Source of the DNA: Eleginops maclovinus
Lineage: Eukaryota; Chordata; Actinopteri; Perciformes; Eleginopidae
DNA length: 64,000 nt
Direction: 5' to 3'
NCBI RefSeq assembly: GCF_036324505.1
Contig: NC_086360.1
Span: 8,290,293-8,354,292 of the forward strand
Part shown: positions 12,561 to 28,100 of the stretch, in pieces
Layout: each line of letters begins with the position of its first letter
How positions within the stretch are numbered: position 1 is the first letter of the stretch
Notes under the pieces: model-generated
What the model saw: only the letters and a program-made list of their open reading frames with translations
The model's database searches: none
Told to the model about the DNA's origin: nothing
Program-made: the position numbers and the translations under genes

Positions 12561-15500
12561 TACTATCTCTATTATTTCAACCGTTTAAATTAATGGGCTA
12601 AATAACAGCTGCTTAAGATAATAGTAATAATAATTAAGTCACCACAAATAAGGAAGGCAAATAAAATAACCCCCCCATGTGAAAGCTTGGTGTAGTCATG
12701 GGAAACACGCTAGCCTCCTCCTTTCAGCCCAGCAAGAAAAAAAATGACTGCTGAGTAAAGTCATATCTTCTTTAAATAAGGACCTGAGACAGGTGTTTAA
12801 CCCAGTTTAAGTTCCTACTGAAAAAATCACTCCCCGAAAACTTAAACTAAAAGCCGAACACGTGAGCTTTTTTCTTATTATAACAATGACTCGCCGCCCC
12901 TGTGAATATGACATATTTTTGAATCGTGAACATTATCGTTAGCTTGTTTATACCGAGCTCTACTGACTCTTGATGCCGACTACTGACTCTAATTGTAGCA
13001 ATTCACTGCCGAGTATCTTACAGTTTAACGGTGCGCGTCCCCCTGCCACACGTTGGCGAGATTTCATGCGTTTTGTTGGAGCCTGTGACCCCGGTTTGGC
13101 TCACGGGAGACAGAAATGTTGGCTTGAACGAGAGAAATCAACGTTAACAATGTGAGGCAGTCTGGTCCTAGTGCTGCATTCAATGTCTTTGGGAAATTGG
13201 GGGGGTGTAGGTTGGAGCGACTCTATTCTATCGGTTATTTCACATGATGAATAACAATGTTAGATGATGCACCGGAAAATCACAAATTTAAACATATTGT
13301 GTACATTCTGTAACAAAAAAGTGTTTCTTGCCTCCACAAATTGAATCAAAATGTGTTTTTCAACGAGACTCCTGCAATTACTTTTTTTGTCATGCCTTGA
13401 ATGCAGCATTCAGTTAATAGTGCTGCTTCGGTCGCAGGAGGGCAGCAGAGCTTTCACTTTTATTTTAATCACAGGTTCCCAGATCATTTGTTTGCAGTGT
13501 GTTTTTATGTAATACTTTTTATAGTTTGGAAAAGAGCATAGGCACAGATATTATTTATATCATTCTAAGGCAAGTCTAGAGAATACACATGCTTGACCAA
13601 GTTTGACCAAATCAAAGTTCAATTGCATACAATGAAATGTGTGCTAAACATGTTGAAATAATCCTTAAACAAGAACAACCACATGTTAGTGTCTGCCTTT
13701 GACTTAACTTAACTATAATTATAAAGAAGAAAGGTTTGAGGTTTTCTGTTAAATAGATTTTAAAAACACTATGATTTACCCAATGGATACATTTGTTCAA
13801 CTATTGCCAGGAGAATACCTTGAAAGTGTCTTTTTTGTTGAAGTTGTGTCTTCCCCATAGAAGACCAGCTGTAAATGAGCCAGTTTTTTAATTTTATTTC
13901 TCAGACTAAACCATATGAAACTTCTAGGTGAAAAATATCCTCTTCATCCTAGATAATCTCAGGGTGTAAGTATAAATGAGCCATCCAGTTATCTATGAGG
14001 CCATTGTCTGAGCTGCTAATCCCCCTTCAGTGCTGCGGGGGGCTGGAGCCTATCCCATCATGCATTGGGAAAAAGACAGGTTACACCATGGTGAATTTAC
14101 TGAGAAACAAACCTTACAAATTAGAGCAGGAGGCCCTGGTCGACCTTTCCTTCTCCGAGACTCATTATGACTATGATTTGTATTGTACATGCTCAGTCAA
14201 GGTGAAGCGTAAAACGGTGTTACCATCATATGTGATCTGTTCACTCCCCTTCAGATGGCACACTGTAAAGTCATGAGATCCATGGAGTCCAGAGCTGCAG
14301 CTTTTGTTATTATCACCATAATTGATTATTTTTGTCAATTGATCTTTTGGAGTATTTGGAGTTGGTTGGGGTGAAGCACAATTTATTTTTTTTATACTTT
14401 TGCATAATTATTTAACCTCATTGATATTTTATAAATTCATAGTGTTTTTTCTGTGTAAACTCTTAATCTGAAAAATAACCTACAGTAAAGCTGACATGCT
14501 ATGCAATAAGAAAAATGAAACATATGAAACGGTAAAGTATAATGCTCAAGTAAAGCACTTCAATTTGTTCTTAATTTATTAGTTTTCCATTTCACTTTTG
14601 GAGGCTGATGATTATGGTTTATAAATGCATACTCTAGGTTTCCTGATGCCCTTGATGTATTGACAGTGTGTTTTTCTGTCCATGTACCTAAATTGAAATT
14701 CAGTTAATCCTCACATATGAGAAGACAGAATCATCATGTTTGGCTTTCCTTATAATACGATATCGTAATGGCTAAGACACATTATTACTTTCAGATATAC
14801 GATCGTAAATGAGAGCTTTTTGCCTTGAAAGGACAGGTGAAGTGTTTAAATTCCAATGTGTAGGAGGCTGAACACACTCAGCTCTGAAGGTGCTGTGATG
14901 TTGAGATTCACACAGAGCTTTTAGAGTGGGAATCATTTTTCTTCCACTTTAGTGGAGCAGCTGATCCACATAATTGTGCACTTGGTAAAGAAAGCCTCAA
15001 AAATGACGCAGCAGCTGAAGTGGATGATTTCTCCCATCACAGAATTTTGCCTATATCATGATGGACTGGTGTTAGCAGCATGAGGATGAGTGTCATTATG
15101 TTCCAAAATGTATGGTCCCCATGGATACATTCTACAGACATTAATGATCCCCTGACATTTCCACTAGCGCCATCAGCAACTTAAAGTGTCCCCTCATTCT
15201 GTTCAATTTCTTCACAAATATATGGGTTTCTGCCAATTTACTACACATTCATGTTCTCTTCAGGATAAATTGCAATTGCTTTGGGGTGCCTCTGATGTTA
15301 CAGGAAATAACAGATATACATCAAGTATAATAGTAACACTTTATATAGAAAATATACGTTTAATGCACTTCTTCCAAATGTAAACTCTAACAACATAAAG
15401 TTTTACACCTTTGAACCACATTTCTTTCATTATTTTGTCATCTCGTTCATTACGCCCATTTTCAAAATCATAAATACTCTTCCCCAAACCACCAGCATGA

Positions 15501-18500
15501 CAACAATTCAGTGTCATATATCACACTTCATTACAGTCTATATATTTATCTAGTCCCAGGCACCTCAAACAATGCAACATAGTATATATCGGACATAAAA
15601 CAAATAAAACCAATACAAATACTTAAAGAAATAACAGAATAGAATGAAAGTAGTGCAAGAGAATGTTGCAAAATGTGCAAGTAAATACAAATTAAAAAAA
15701 AACGTAAGAGTCTAGGTAAAGGGAATATGATACATAAATAAATTGCAAGATGCAAACAGATATTACTACCTGTGTCCCTAAATATAATAGGAGAGTGAAC
15801 TCATTTAGCTTTAATGAAACTTTAAAGAAGCACAATTGTTGTGTTCCAGCAAAACAATATTCATTCAATGTTGCACAATAGTAATTGGAAACATGATGGA
15901 GGCATGGGCTGACGCATTGCACTGTTGTGGTTTATAGGGGTTATTACACCATCTGCCGGAGAAAGCTATTTGACCGCAGTCAGATGGCTGTTTCATTTTG
16001 TGGTTTTATTAGACAAAGAATTTGATAGAACCTAAACAATATAATTATATTTTAGGTTTTCTTTCATTTCTAATTTTCATTTTACTTGTACTGACAGAAG
16101 GTACATCAATAATTACAAAAACTCATTTTTCAAAGTAATATCTCTTTACATTCTCTTTCTATTTCTGTTTCTGAACATGTGAATGGATTGTTAAAAAATA
16201 ATTGGGCTCTGGGTGACCATTTGTCGGTAAACCAGTACTTTAAAGTTCACTTTAAATTAAATTTGACTTATGCTGGAGAAGAACAGACAGTGTAAAGTCT
16301 CATCTACAGTACTGTATGTACAGACATCAAGGAATGTTACAGAGAAAATATACAGGAAACCAGTGGTGCATATAATATTTTCCAAAAGCAGAGCCATTAT
16401 GATACAGAATCACTCACATTTAGAATCATAGGTATTTGTGGAAGACTGTGAAAATTGGCCATAACCCATTATTTAAGTTGTATTATTTTTATTCTTCTAA
16501 GTTTCCAGAAAAATTAATTGAATTCAAGAGACTATCTCTAAATGCATCCATCATTTTTTTTTTAAATTCCTCATCTTTTTGTTAATGGAAAAAAGTTTTG
16601 ATAGCTCAGAAAAAAGACAATCTTAATCTTTTAGATATATTTATTGCAGTAAAAATATTTTACAAAATGATACAAAATAGTTACGAGGAAAAGCAGAGCT
16701 AAATGATATTTTCATGTTTGGTAAAAAGTTCAATCAAAATGTTACAGCTTCAGCCTTCAGGGTGAAATATATATGAAGGTAATATACTGATAAATATCTT
16801 ACATTTTTATTATGGCTACAATTTATTTTGGAAAGTACCACAGAAATACTTTAAAAAGACAATAGTAGAATTTGCTCAATGTAACCTGCAATTTGAGCAA
16901 GATATAAAGCTGTCACCATCTTTTTTAAGCAAATATTTCCAGTTTTAAAACAAAACTGGACTATCCACAATATCCTTTACTCACTGAAAACATGTAGCAC
17001 CGATAACAAACAATACAATTTGCTTGATTTAAAACATTTGGACAAAGATACAATTACAGGAATCTTCTTACAGACATGCATTACATGTTTTATTTTGCAT
17101 ATTCCACCTAATATATTACTATGATGAACGCTTTGCAGCAAATTTAAAACTGAGTTGCCAGTGCTGCAATTCAGCTTTATCATACCGACCTCCAGCATCA
17201 GACTCTGTTTAAACTACACTATGACACACAAAGCCTTTATCAATAATATTCTTTGGTTTAACACCGGGCTTAGTGGGCCGAAATATTTAATTCCACTGAT
17301 TGAATCACATGTGGTTACAGATACACACACATAACAGTTAATGGCGTTCATAAAGGGACCCTATTCTGTTCATTCCACAGAGGGATTCGCTACCTGACTG
17401 TATAAAATATGTTTGCTTTACAACACAAAATTACTAGAACTTGACTGGGTTGCATAAAACATCATAATTTTCAATCAAACATTCTTGTCATCGCTGTTTC
17501 TGCATTGCAATATATAGGAATTATATTTTCAGTAAACGGAAGAGAAAAAAATGGAAGAAAGTAATTGAGATACTGCTTACTACCAAGACGATTGCCAGAT
17601 ACGCAGCAGCAAGCCAGTTGGTAAAGCAAATAAATACTTAAGAAACAAAATGACATAGTGTGATGTACTAAATTATCTGATAAACTGCTTTTTAATGGGA
17701 GGTAAAATCATAATTAATTACACATCACGGTTAAAGGGACGTGCAGTTTGTAGGATTTCGCGACATCTAGCATTGCAACCAACTGAATGTAGATGTGCTT
17801 CAGATCACAACCATTCTTGGTCTCAAGAGGATTTCCCCAGTGAAATGAATATGATATATATTTATTATGCTAAAAGATCTTTCTAAATACTACACACTGG
17901 CCCTTTAGCACAGTTACATGGCTCTGAATGCAGAATGCAAAGACTGCACTGAAAACCTTGAGAAATTGATTTGATTATCACCCATATAACTTTTTTGTAC
18001 AGTACGATAAACCTCCCAATGCAGATGGAGAAGTATGATTTTACTGAAGTAAATAATTAGAAACCTAAATAATTAGAAACCTGCTGATTGTTTTACTCTT
18101 GCCATTAAGTTACTTGTCTCTGAGCCTTTGTCTATGATACATTCATGATCTTACAAACATTCGGTTACCTCCCACTGCCAAAGTGCGAAAGTCTTTTAAA
18201 AGAGGACAATAAAACGCGTTAAAAAAGACTACTAAAGTAAACATAAAATCATTTTATACAAAAATGGCTTTGCTGGTTGTATCCTCTGCACAAAGACCTG
18301 TCATGCATTTAGACTCCTGGGGTAAAGGAAATCTGGGAAATCTGTAAACATGATGACACGTCGTCCTTTTCTTAAAGTCGAAATGCTTCCCCTGGATTCT
18401 GTGGTTGTTCCTATCTGAAAGTGAATCACCCTGTTACTGTTTCCTTTGTCCTCTCATTTCAAGGCTATGCATGAGGCATGTTAAACATGAACACTCATGA

Positions 18501-18732
18501 TCTAAAGAAAGGGATCCATAGACTCACTTTGCTGAAGTTCCCTTTGTTTTACAAAATAAAATGTGTCATTTTAAAACCTCGTCTTGCAGATAACTGAACA
18601 AATCTTTGACATAATGTTTTCTGGAGAGCCCGAGCAAGTTCTTCATTGAACAAATGGAAGCTTATAAAGCACCAGTTGCTGTCCAGTTGACATTATTCCT
18701 CCTCCCAGATCTTCAAGTTAACCCGCTGTCTG
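12561..18732. other. Intergenic stretch and probable 3' UTR of the flippase gene
   Basis: Nothing coding is recognised. The part nearest 18732 should contain the 3' UTR of the minus-strand ATP8B gene. Candidate minus-strand AATAAA signals appear on the plus strand as TTTATT at 17861 and near 16638. Neither can be chosen without transcript data. A 16-bp direct duplication (AAATAATTAGAAACCT, twice) lies near 18053. The remainder is AT-rich and shows no repeat that I can name. Confidence 0.4.
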
Positions 18733-21681
18733 TCAGAGGGAAGGTTCTTTGATAGTCCTATACATCTGAAGCGAGGTCCCTTCCACATCCGGGACCTTGG
18801 GGTTCTGCGGCCGTCCTGTCGGGCTGTATCCAGCAGATCGCCCCATTGGACTGAATCCCGTGGTCGTGCGACCCGTGTGGGTCAAACCCGAAGACCGGTA
18901 CAATGCGGGACGCTGCAGGTAGTGCCCGGATGTCACCAGGTCCCCGTAGCCCTGCGCGTGTGAGAAGGCGTAGCCTGAACGGCGGGAGCTGGTGCGGCGG
19001 ATGCGGGTGCGTCGAGGCGGAGGGGGGAGTGTGGCTTTGGCCTGTCTCACCTTGAACATCACCTGAGATTTATGGCAGATTGTTAAAAGGCTGGGTAGAG
19101 GCTCAATTATCCAATACAGGTGCTTATTTATTTTGAGAATCATTTTATCATATTTTAGGAGAAGTTACCAAAGAACCCTCATGTTACAGCTTGACTCTCG
19201 GCTAAATATATATATATATGATAGTAACAAATCGATCATAATTTACTGTACTTGGTTTTTGTGCATTTATATTTTGTGGAAATATTTCATTATTGTTAAA
19301 ATAGCTATACTTTTTGCTTGTTTTTCTGTGTGTCTAAGGACAATAATCAGAAAACTGAATCAGAGTTGTGTGGATTAATACTTTACATCCTCCAAAATAG
19401 TGCTACGTGTAAAGTAATATTAATGGGTTTTTCACTTGTTTTTGTAGACCATACTTTAAGTTTTAAAACTACAGTTCCTATCATTTGATACAGCTCTTAA
19501 GTTTTCCATGGACTAATAATTTAGCTATAGACTGAAATTTGAGCCCCATTTCCTTCGAGTCTACATTTGTTTACAATCTTGCATATTTCTGGCTGTATTA
19601 AAAGTATATCAAATTAATAGTAATTAGACATTCTTTTTTTTTGATCTTCCAATGGATGTAAAGACAACTATGACAGAAATCTCCAAAACATAATGACTAT
19701 CAGCCAATTTCTGAAGTTAAGTATAGTTTAATTTATACCTTGTCATTGATGGTGGGGCAGAGCTGAATAAACAGGAATCGGTATGTGACCACAGGAAGGA
19801 CACACAGGATGGAGGTGAGGACGATCGTCAGCCAAATGTTGGGCTGGTTCAAAGAGTTACGGGCTGTTCCTGGATAAATAAACACACATATGTAAGATTT
19901 CTACGTTTTTCTGTGTTGAGTTACAAAACTGACATTTTGCCTGCGCAAACACACCAAACACTATTCTGTCACAGTGTTTGCAAGTGTAATCCAACTCATT
20001 TGAATTATACTGGCACCTTTTTGTCTGGCAGAGGCTTGTAGCTATACAATATAAGTATTACCTGCTAACCAACACAAATGTTGGAAACGTACACAAGACT
20101 TTCTTTAAAGTAATTTATCTTGCAGGTTAAAGGATTGCTCACTCACCGATAAAAGGAAAGGCTGACGGCAAAGTGAGGAACATGCCGTCACTGTACATGG
20201 TGAATGTGACAGCAAAATACATGGCCAGACTGCCCAACACGAAGAAAGTGTTCACCGCTGTCCAGTAAGACATCTCCAAAACTAACTATGAACATGTAGA
20301 GAAAACACAAAGTGAGTCATTTGTTTAATTCTAAGCCTGACAAATGCCAATAAAATTAAAGCCTCCTCACACCTGGATGGTGACGGCAAACAGCAGACAT
20401 GTCTGTGTGAGGAGGGCGAAGGACTGGTAGTCGGCGACGTCCTTCCCGTCACCCCTCACCGTGTCATGCATGGCCGCGTAAGGGATAAAGAAGAGCACCA
20501 AGGAGCTGTAGCAGCTGTGGAGGGCACACTTAAAGAAGGCCTTCTTGCTAAAGTACAGGTTGAGTTGACCGGGCACGTAGAGCTGAGGATGTTGGAAACT
20601 CCACACGTCGTTCACATCCTGCCCAGCAGGGGGAGGCAGACATAAGAAGTCAGCTGTTTTTTTACAGTGGGTTGGCAATACATGCAAACTTTAGGAAACT
20701 ATGTTTTGTAAGTATTTTTATTATAATTAACTTGGTTTGCCTACACATGTAATGCGTGAACTACACCCCCTATTTCTTTAGGCAGTGTAATAAAAACAAA
20801 ACAAAGAAACAAGCTTAGTGTATGCCTTATTCCAAAAGCAGGATTTTTTTTAATAGGGAATGAAAAATAAAGAATAAATAAATAATAAATAAATAAGTAG
20901 TACTAATGATGAATAAATAACAAGAGTAAAAATATAATAAATAAATAAACAAAATGCATAAATACTCATACACAAATTACATTCTAATACATAATCATAG
21001 TTATAATGATTACATTCTTCAATTACCTGATCGAACAGACTCATTCCCAGGACAGGTAGTGCTGTGTACACCAGATTGTACAGTGTGATGAACCACTCAT
21101 CGTACACCGTCTGAAAAACAAAGTTACAATCCTTATTCTCATACAAAGAAGTGGTAAAGACGTTTGTTTTCTTAAGTAAAAGAACCAGCACAACAATATA
21201 AAAAATCCCTATTCTAAGTAAAGAAAAACATCAGGAGTAGGATCAGATTGTTTTTTCTGTACTGTAAAAAGAAAGAAAGGAAAAAGAAAATGAGACAGTG
21301 AATATGCAGTGCAAAAAAGATTAAAGGACAGAGCTTGAACATGAAGAAATAAATGGAAGAAGACAGAAAATCCTCCTGCTCCTCTCCTCCTCCTCCTCCT
21401 CCTCCTCCTCCTCCTCCTCCTCCTCCTCCTCCTCCTCCTCCTCCTCCTGACTCTCACCTGTGCAGAGAAGCCGCAGAAGAAGGCGAACCAGAAGTGGACG
21501 AAGGTGAAGGTGAAGTTCTTGTAGAAGAAGTAGCGCAGGAACTTGCACATGCGCAGGTAGGACCAGCGGCCGTGCACCAGCAGGAGGCGCTGAAGGAAAC
21601 GGAACTGGGCGAAGGAGTAGTCGCTGGACAGCACGGCCTGCATGCCTTCCTGGCCTGAAATGCCCACGCCTATATGAGCCG
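18733..21681 (-). CDS. atp8b: Flippase exons 22-27: TM5-TM10 and C-terminal tail
   Basis: Exons: 21458-21681, 21027-21110, 20373-20618, 20147-20285, 19739-19869, 18733-19062. They encode residues 825-1208. The first exon has [20 protein letters not shown] and the TM5 lead [22 protein letters not shown]6-TM10 follow across the next four exons ([47 protein letters not shown]). The last exon carries the conserved cytosolic motif [20 protein letters not shown]. After it comes a tail with two short imperfect repeats (GFSPMGR, GYSPTGR) that I do not know from other ATP8B proteins. A GGA-repeat of about 65 bp begins ten bases inside the intron after exon 22. Confidence 0.92.
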
Positions 21682-24600
21682 CTGTGAGGATAAAGAGAAA
21701 AAGAAAAGAGGGTGTTTGAATCACTCTGTATCCAAAAAACAGATAGGATAAAGAACACATGCATCTAACTTTTTTATCGTTTCCTGCAATAACACATCAC
21801 ATCTTGCAACTCAAAAGCTGCATAACTCAATTTGTGGCCACTAAGGGGCAGAGATGCACCAAAACAAGCTGAAATCGTCATATGATCGGATTATTAAATT
21901 GCTATTGCTAACATGTGAGCAGCAAATATGGTTCAGGTACAGTATGTTTATGTCCTATCGATTAATCTTCAGAATATCTACTTTATTAATTTATAAAGTA
22001 TAACTAATTACATTTCACAGAGCGCCAGGTGATGTCTAGAAACTGTTTGTTCTGTTATATCAATAGTTTAACAAAAGAAAACAGCAAATTCTCATATTTA
22101 AGGGGCTGGAAAGCAGATGACTGCTCATTTTGTTGAAAGCAGATTGATCAATCATTGAAATATTTGCTAAATAACTTCAAAACATGGACTAGTGTAATAA
22201 TTGACCGAGTTGTGTTTATTTTGTCTGTTATAAATACTTAATAGTGCCCTACTTCTAGTGCAGTTTTCTGTTTTAGGTTGAACACATGCTTAAAGGGGTG
22301 GCTGTGTCTCAGGGGGGTTTGGGTGTCTATTTATCAAAGAGTTAGCGGTTCGATCCCCAGCCCCTACAGTCAACATGTCCAAGTGTCCAGGAGCAAGATT
22401 CCCAAAATGCCCCCTTAGTCATGCTTATGGTATTGAAGTTTATCCAAGTCTTTTTTTCTAAAACAATAGCTAAGCTAAATGACATGTTATGTGATGTTTA
22501 ACTTTAACTTCAACACATAAAGCTGCACCGGTACCTTTGATCATGCTGACGTCGTTGGCTCCGTCTCCTATGGCCAGAGTGACCACCCGCTTGTACTTCT
22601 TCACCAGCTCGACCACCTGAGCCTTCTGCAGGGGAGTGACCCTGCAGCAGATCACCGACTTACACATGCACGCTGTCCTCAGGAACTCCAGCTCCATGCT
22701 GCTCTCTAGGGCGTACGCCTGAGAGAACATGGGGGTGAAATTAGGGAAGGGATGGGAAATGGAATTATACAACAGGTGAAAATATAACCTGTACAGTGTC
22801 AGAGACTGTATGTAGCTAGATTACCAATAGGAGCTAGTAAAAACGAGGTATGATATTTTTAACAAAACAAATTAAAAAGAAGGCACTGCTGAAGCCATAC
22901 TTGGGTAATGTATTTCATTTCTAGTTCACCAATTTTGAATGAAATAGTTCGTAAAAAAAGTAATTACTCTCGACTGTAACAAAAGTAATTTATTAAAAAG
23001 ATAAAACTTTATTGATCCCGGCATACATTCGGGTGTACACAAGGGTAATAATAAAAAATAAATAAAGACATTTAAGAATGAGCAAAATTAAAGAAATATG
23101 TTTCAAAAAGTGTCAGTATTAATTAAGAAAAGATAAGATCAATTAAAGTTAAAGGTGTTTACATATATAGAGATATGTATCATGATGGTTATGTTAAATA
23201 TATATACATCCCAATTTGGTAGTGCGAGTATCTTCAAGGTTTTGATGCAATATACAAATATCACCCTTTCCCAGTCCTTTTGTATGCAGTATGAGTACAC
23301 CAGGTGACAGATGTAATAGGGAAACTTCTCATAGCGTACCAGGCTGTGCCCGTTGATCACCAAGCCGTACTCTCCATTTACCGCCTCGTCTGCCATCACT
23401 TTCACACCTTTACCCAGAGTGCTTTCTGGAAAAAACACTGAATCCTCCCCTGGTTTCATGGAGGTCTGTGCATTCCTGAAATATATATACAAATGGTTGG
23501 ATGCATGGCAGCATTTCATAATCAGCTCAGTTCCTCCTGTTCAGTGTCAACTCAAACAGCTTCTTTACACTTCCTCTGACCTCAGTTCCTGTCTGACGTC
23601 CTCAGGAGAGTTGCCTGATATGATAAAGACACCGTTCATCTCTTCCCGCAGTAAGTTGCACGAGTACCCGATGTTTTCCGCCGTTTCTGGAACAAAAATA
23701 AATCAGTAAGTAAACAGTTTAGACATATTTATGATGAACTTTCAGGAGGCTGTTCAGAGTCTCTGGATCATTCGTGTTTCTCAACAAAAGCTAAATACAA
23801 ATGTTCATCTGTTTGGCACCATGCAGTCAGAAATATGAACAGACTTTTGCCACAAAAGAGAAATGAAAGAAATGCTAAACACAATGTATGTTGTAAAAAA
23901 AAATACAGATTGGCTTATGGTTCAGCACGGTTGTATGCACTGTGTTTCTCTGCATTTCTAGAAACATCACTTTGTGCTGGTTGGATAATCATGTTTTTGC
24001 AAACCTGACTTTGTTGTCAGGTGTGTACGATTGTAGTTGTAATACACTTCTATAATCATTAATGTATTTGTTATTTAGGGTAAACTTAATTATATATATT
24101 TTTCTTTTTTTACTATTGTTTTCTTTTACTTTTTATGTTTGTGTAAAAAAAAGTAAAGAAGTAAGTTTGTATTGTCTGCTAAGTACACGTAGGGACAAAC
24201 CATTTCAATAAATCAAAAGTAAAAATAAAGTTGAACGCCCTCACGTTATACGATATATTTTAAATAAAGTTCTCTCTTTATATGTGAAGTTATGCACCTT
24301 GCTTGTCACCAGTCAAAACCCAGATTTTGATGTCGGCTTTGGACAGCTGCTCGATGGTCTGAGGGACTCCGTCTTGCAACTTGTCCTCTATGGCTGACGC
24401 TCCAAGCAGCTGGACACACACATTCAGATACATAAATCAACATGCAACCGAAACATAGAACCGAGAATTTACATTAGGAGCTTTACTGAAAAGAGAGTCG
24501 TATTTCCTACCAGCAGGTCCTTCTCTATCTCCTCGTACAGCTCGTCCAGTTTGCTCTCCCGGTCGTCCAGCAGGGTGCTGGCCTCATGGTGGCGCTGTTT

Positions 24601-25063
24601 CCACTGATTAAAATACTCCTCATCCAGATCCTTGTAGGCCAGCACCAGAGTCCGCAGACCCTCCCCTGCAAACTCCTGCAGAGCGGCATGTACATACTTG
24701 TATGGATTACATATGAAGGCACACACTTACATACATTTACCAACACACACACACTGACTGTATTGAGCGATAGGAACCGAATACACCCAGCTGTGCGTAT
24801 TTTCTGACTAGGCAATATACTCTAAGAAGAAAGAAAAAAAAATGGGGGATAATCAGTTTTTGATCTGAACTGCACAAGAAACAAATTAACTAAAAAGGGA
24901 GGAATACAGAAATCAATAGAATAATTACACAGTGAAATGTTACTGACATTAAGGTGCTCTGTAGTGACATCCATCAGCTTGCTGCAGGACAGATGTAGCC
25001 TCTCGTAGATGATTGTGTCCGCGCCTTTACAGAAGAGAGAGAGCTTCCCCTCTGGACTCCGAA

Positions 25064-25139
<76 letters not shown>

Positions 25140-28100
25140 AAAAACTTTGAGACTTAACATTGTTGTTTTTTCATGATTGAAATGAATAAAGAAAATACAG
25201 TCCCGATCTGTTACGTATGAAGACAGTTTTGAGCATTCTTAATGAGAAATCACACTCTGAATAAGAACAAAAACAATAGGGAAGGGAAAGAGAGAAGAAG
25301 AAATACATAATTTAAAAAAAAAAGTGCTTTATTTTTAATATCTCATTTTATTGCATCCTTTTGTTTATATATGTCACCAAAGAGGCCAGATTTTTGAAAA
25401 CATAATATTGTTAAAAGGGCCCTATTATGCTCAGGTTGACATGTCCCCATACTTTAATATTCAAAAATGTCTTTATTTTTCTCATAGTGCTTGTGCAGCA
25501 CCTCTTTTCACCCTCTGTCTGAAACCAGAACCCAGTCTGCTCTGATTAGTTAGCTGGCCGGCTCTGTTGGAATTGGTCAACCGCTTAGAGATTTCCCGCA
25601 CCTTAGCCTTTCACGTACAATGTGTTGGAGCGCTACCCACTATAATAGAAGCATGAGGACCTGACATGGACACATCACACCAGGGTCATATCCAAGACGG
25701 CTCGACAGCGGCTCTTCTTCCTCCGCAGGCTGCGGAAGTTCAACATGGACCCCAGGATACTCTGCAACTTCTACAGGTGCACCATCGAGAGTATCCTGAC
25801 TGGCTGCATCACCGCCTGGTATGGCAGTTGCACCGCCCTCAACCGTAAGACTCTACAGAGGGTGGTGAAAACTGCTCAGCACATCACCAGGACGGAGCTG
25901 CCATCCATGGAGGACCTCTACACCCAGCGGTGTAGGAAGAAGGCCGGTAGGATATTAAAGGACCCCCATCACCCCAGCAACAATCTGTTCTGTCTGCTGC
26001 CGTCTGGCAGACGGTACCGCAGCATCCGGACCAAGACCACCAGACTCAGAGACAGTTTTATACCACAGGCTATAAGACTACTGAACTCCTGAGCTGTGTG
26101 AATGTCTACTCACATCTGTTTATAGTGCACACATACATTATATATTATACATATCTGCCAAATACATCTGCTATACATAATATATGCATCTGTCCATACC
26201 TCCTCATTCCACAGTGTACAGTATTTAAATACTCTCAATGTATTCCACATATGTATATATTTCACATCCTCAAATCTTTATTGTTGATATTGTAAATATT
26301 CTTCTCTCTTTTTGCACTACTTTATTTATCTTTTGCACCATGCATGTTGAGTTGTTGGAGGAGCACGCGACATAAGATTTTCATTGCCAACATATACGCT
26401 GTATCTGCTGTGCATATGACAAATAAAACCTTGAAACTTGAAACCTTGAATGAATGTTACATAATGATGTCACTATTTTACAGAAATAAACAGTGTGAGG
26501 GAGAGAAACTGTAGGGAGCTTTGGGATTTTAGCCTTTGCAGACCATTTCCATTTTACATGATTACCATTTGTTGTTTTATCATTTCTCTTTTACCTCACT
26601 GGTTACCCTTTTCAGGTGGGTTGTTGGTGGGCCAAAAAAAACCCCACCAAAAAAAGGGGAATACTGAATAGGAACCTTGACTCTCAATTATTTCTAATCT
26701 GTTTTCAGAGGATTATTTACCTATGACGGACATCCTCTTGCGGACGTTGTTGAAATCGAGGATGGCCAGGAGTTCATAGCTGCGCTGCTGTCCCATTTCC
26801 ACGATGGAAACGCTGTCCGGCGTGCGTGAGCGGAAGACAAATCCAAAGTTTCTGGCTGCAGTTACCAAAGCTCCCTCGTCTGGAGACTGCGCCTGATAGA
26901 ACAGCTCACCTGAAGGAACAGAAATGTCTTTATTTGTTCAGTCAGGGAAGACGATTTGCTTTCAGGTCTAGATGAAGTTGATCATTGTTGGTCACTGCCT
27001 TACGATACTTGGATTAACATAAAAAGATAAGAGAGGGGATGTGTTAACCTTCTTTCTTCTCCTCCGCCATGACGGTGTGGCAGAGGGCCAGCAGTCTAAA
27101 AAAGGCATGGACCTCAGGGTTCTCCAGCTTTACGGCCTCCACCAGGGCGTGGTCATGGAAAATGAAGCGGGGGTCAGCCAGCGGGTTGAAGGAGAAGTCC
27201 ACCCTCTCTGTATGCTGAAAGAGAGAGAGCTTAATTTATATATTTGTTGTGATGTGGCCAAATCAAGCCTTATCCTCATTATGATACCAATCTATCTTCA
27301 GTTATTTTATTGGCAAGCATCTATTGTTTTGTGGTTAAGACTCCACAGTGTTAAATACAAGTACTCCTAGATGATGAAGCAACACTGTTCTAAACAGGGG
27401 AACAAGGAAGTTGTATAGAAAAATATAACATAAAAAAAACAAATGACTGAATTTGCCATTGAGCTATAAGGACTTGCTGAGTTTTCTTTACCAACGTCCA
27501 ACTCACCTGAGTTATTTCCAGTCTTTGACCTGTGTAGTCATACACATCGCCTGAAAAAAGATAAAATAAGTAATAAGTTAAGAAACACCAATGAATGAAC
27601 CAGTTGCATAATGAATATTGAAAAAGCACATCAGAAACACATACTTAAAAACGCATGACTCTTTATCTTTGGATGACTTTTTTATCATTAGGATATGTTC
27701 TGTTGTTGATCATTTTTAAATGTTTTTAATGTGAAAAATGTTAGTTATCTTACGGCTTTTTTTTTTTAGATCTTGAGTGTATTTCTCTATCTTTTGAAGA
27801 CTACAAAATAACATTTTTTAATCTATAAGGGCTTTTTCAGGAGATGTCAACGTCTTTTGGCATATATTATTGCGAAATGTTACATTTTTTACAATAAAAT
27901 AAGCTCTATCTAATAAGTTTGTTTTGTACTGTAAAAATCTCTAGACTGCACAGCTTCACTTCCTGTCCTATGGACTCCTCTTAATATGGAAATCGAAAGA
28001 GGTGCTGAATTTTAAAGCTTGGATAACGACATCGACCGATACTTTGCATTTGGAAAGAATTGGATATATCCTTAATGATAGACTGGAGGACTTTGAGTGT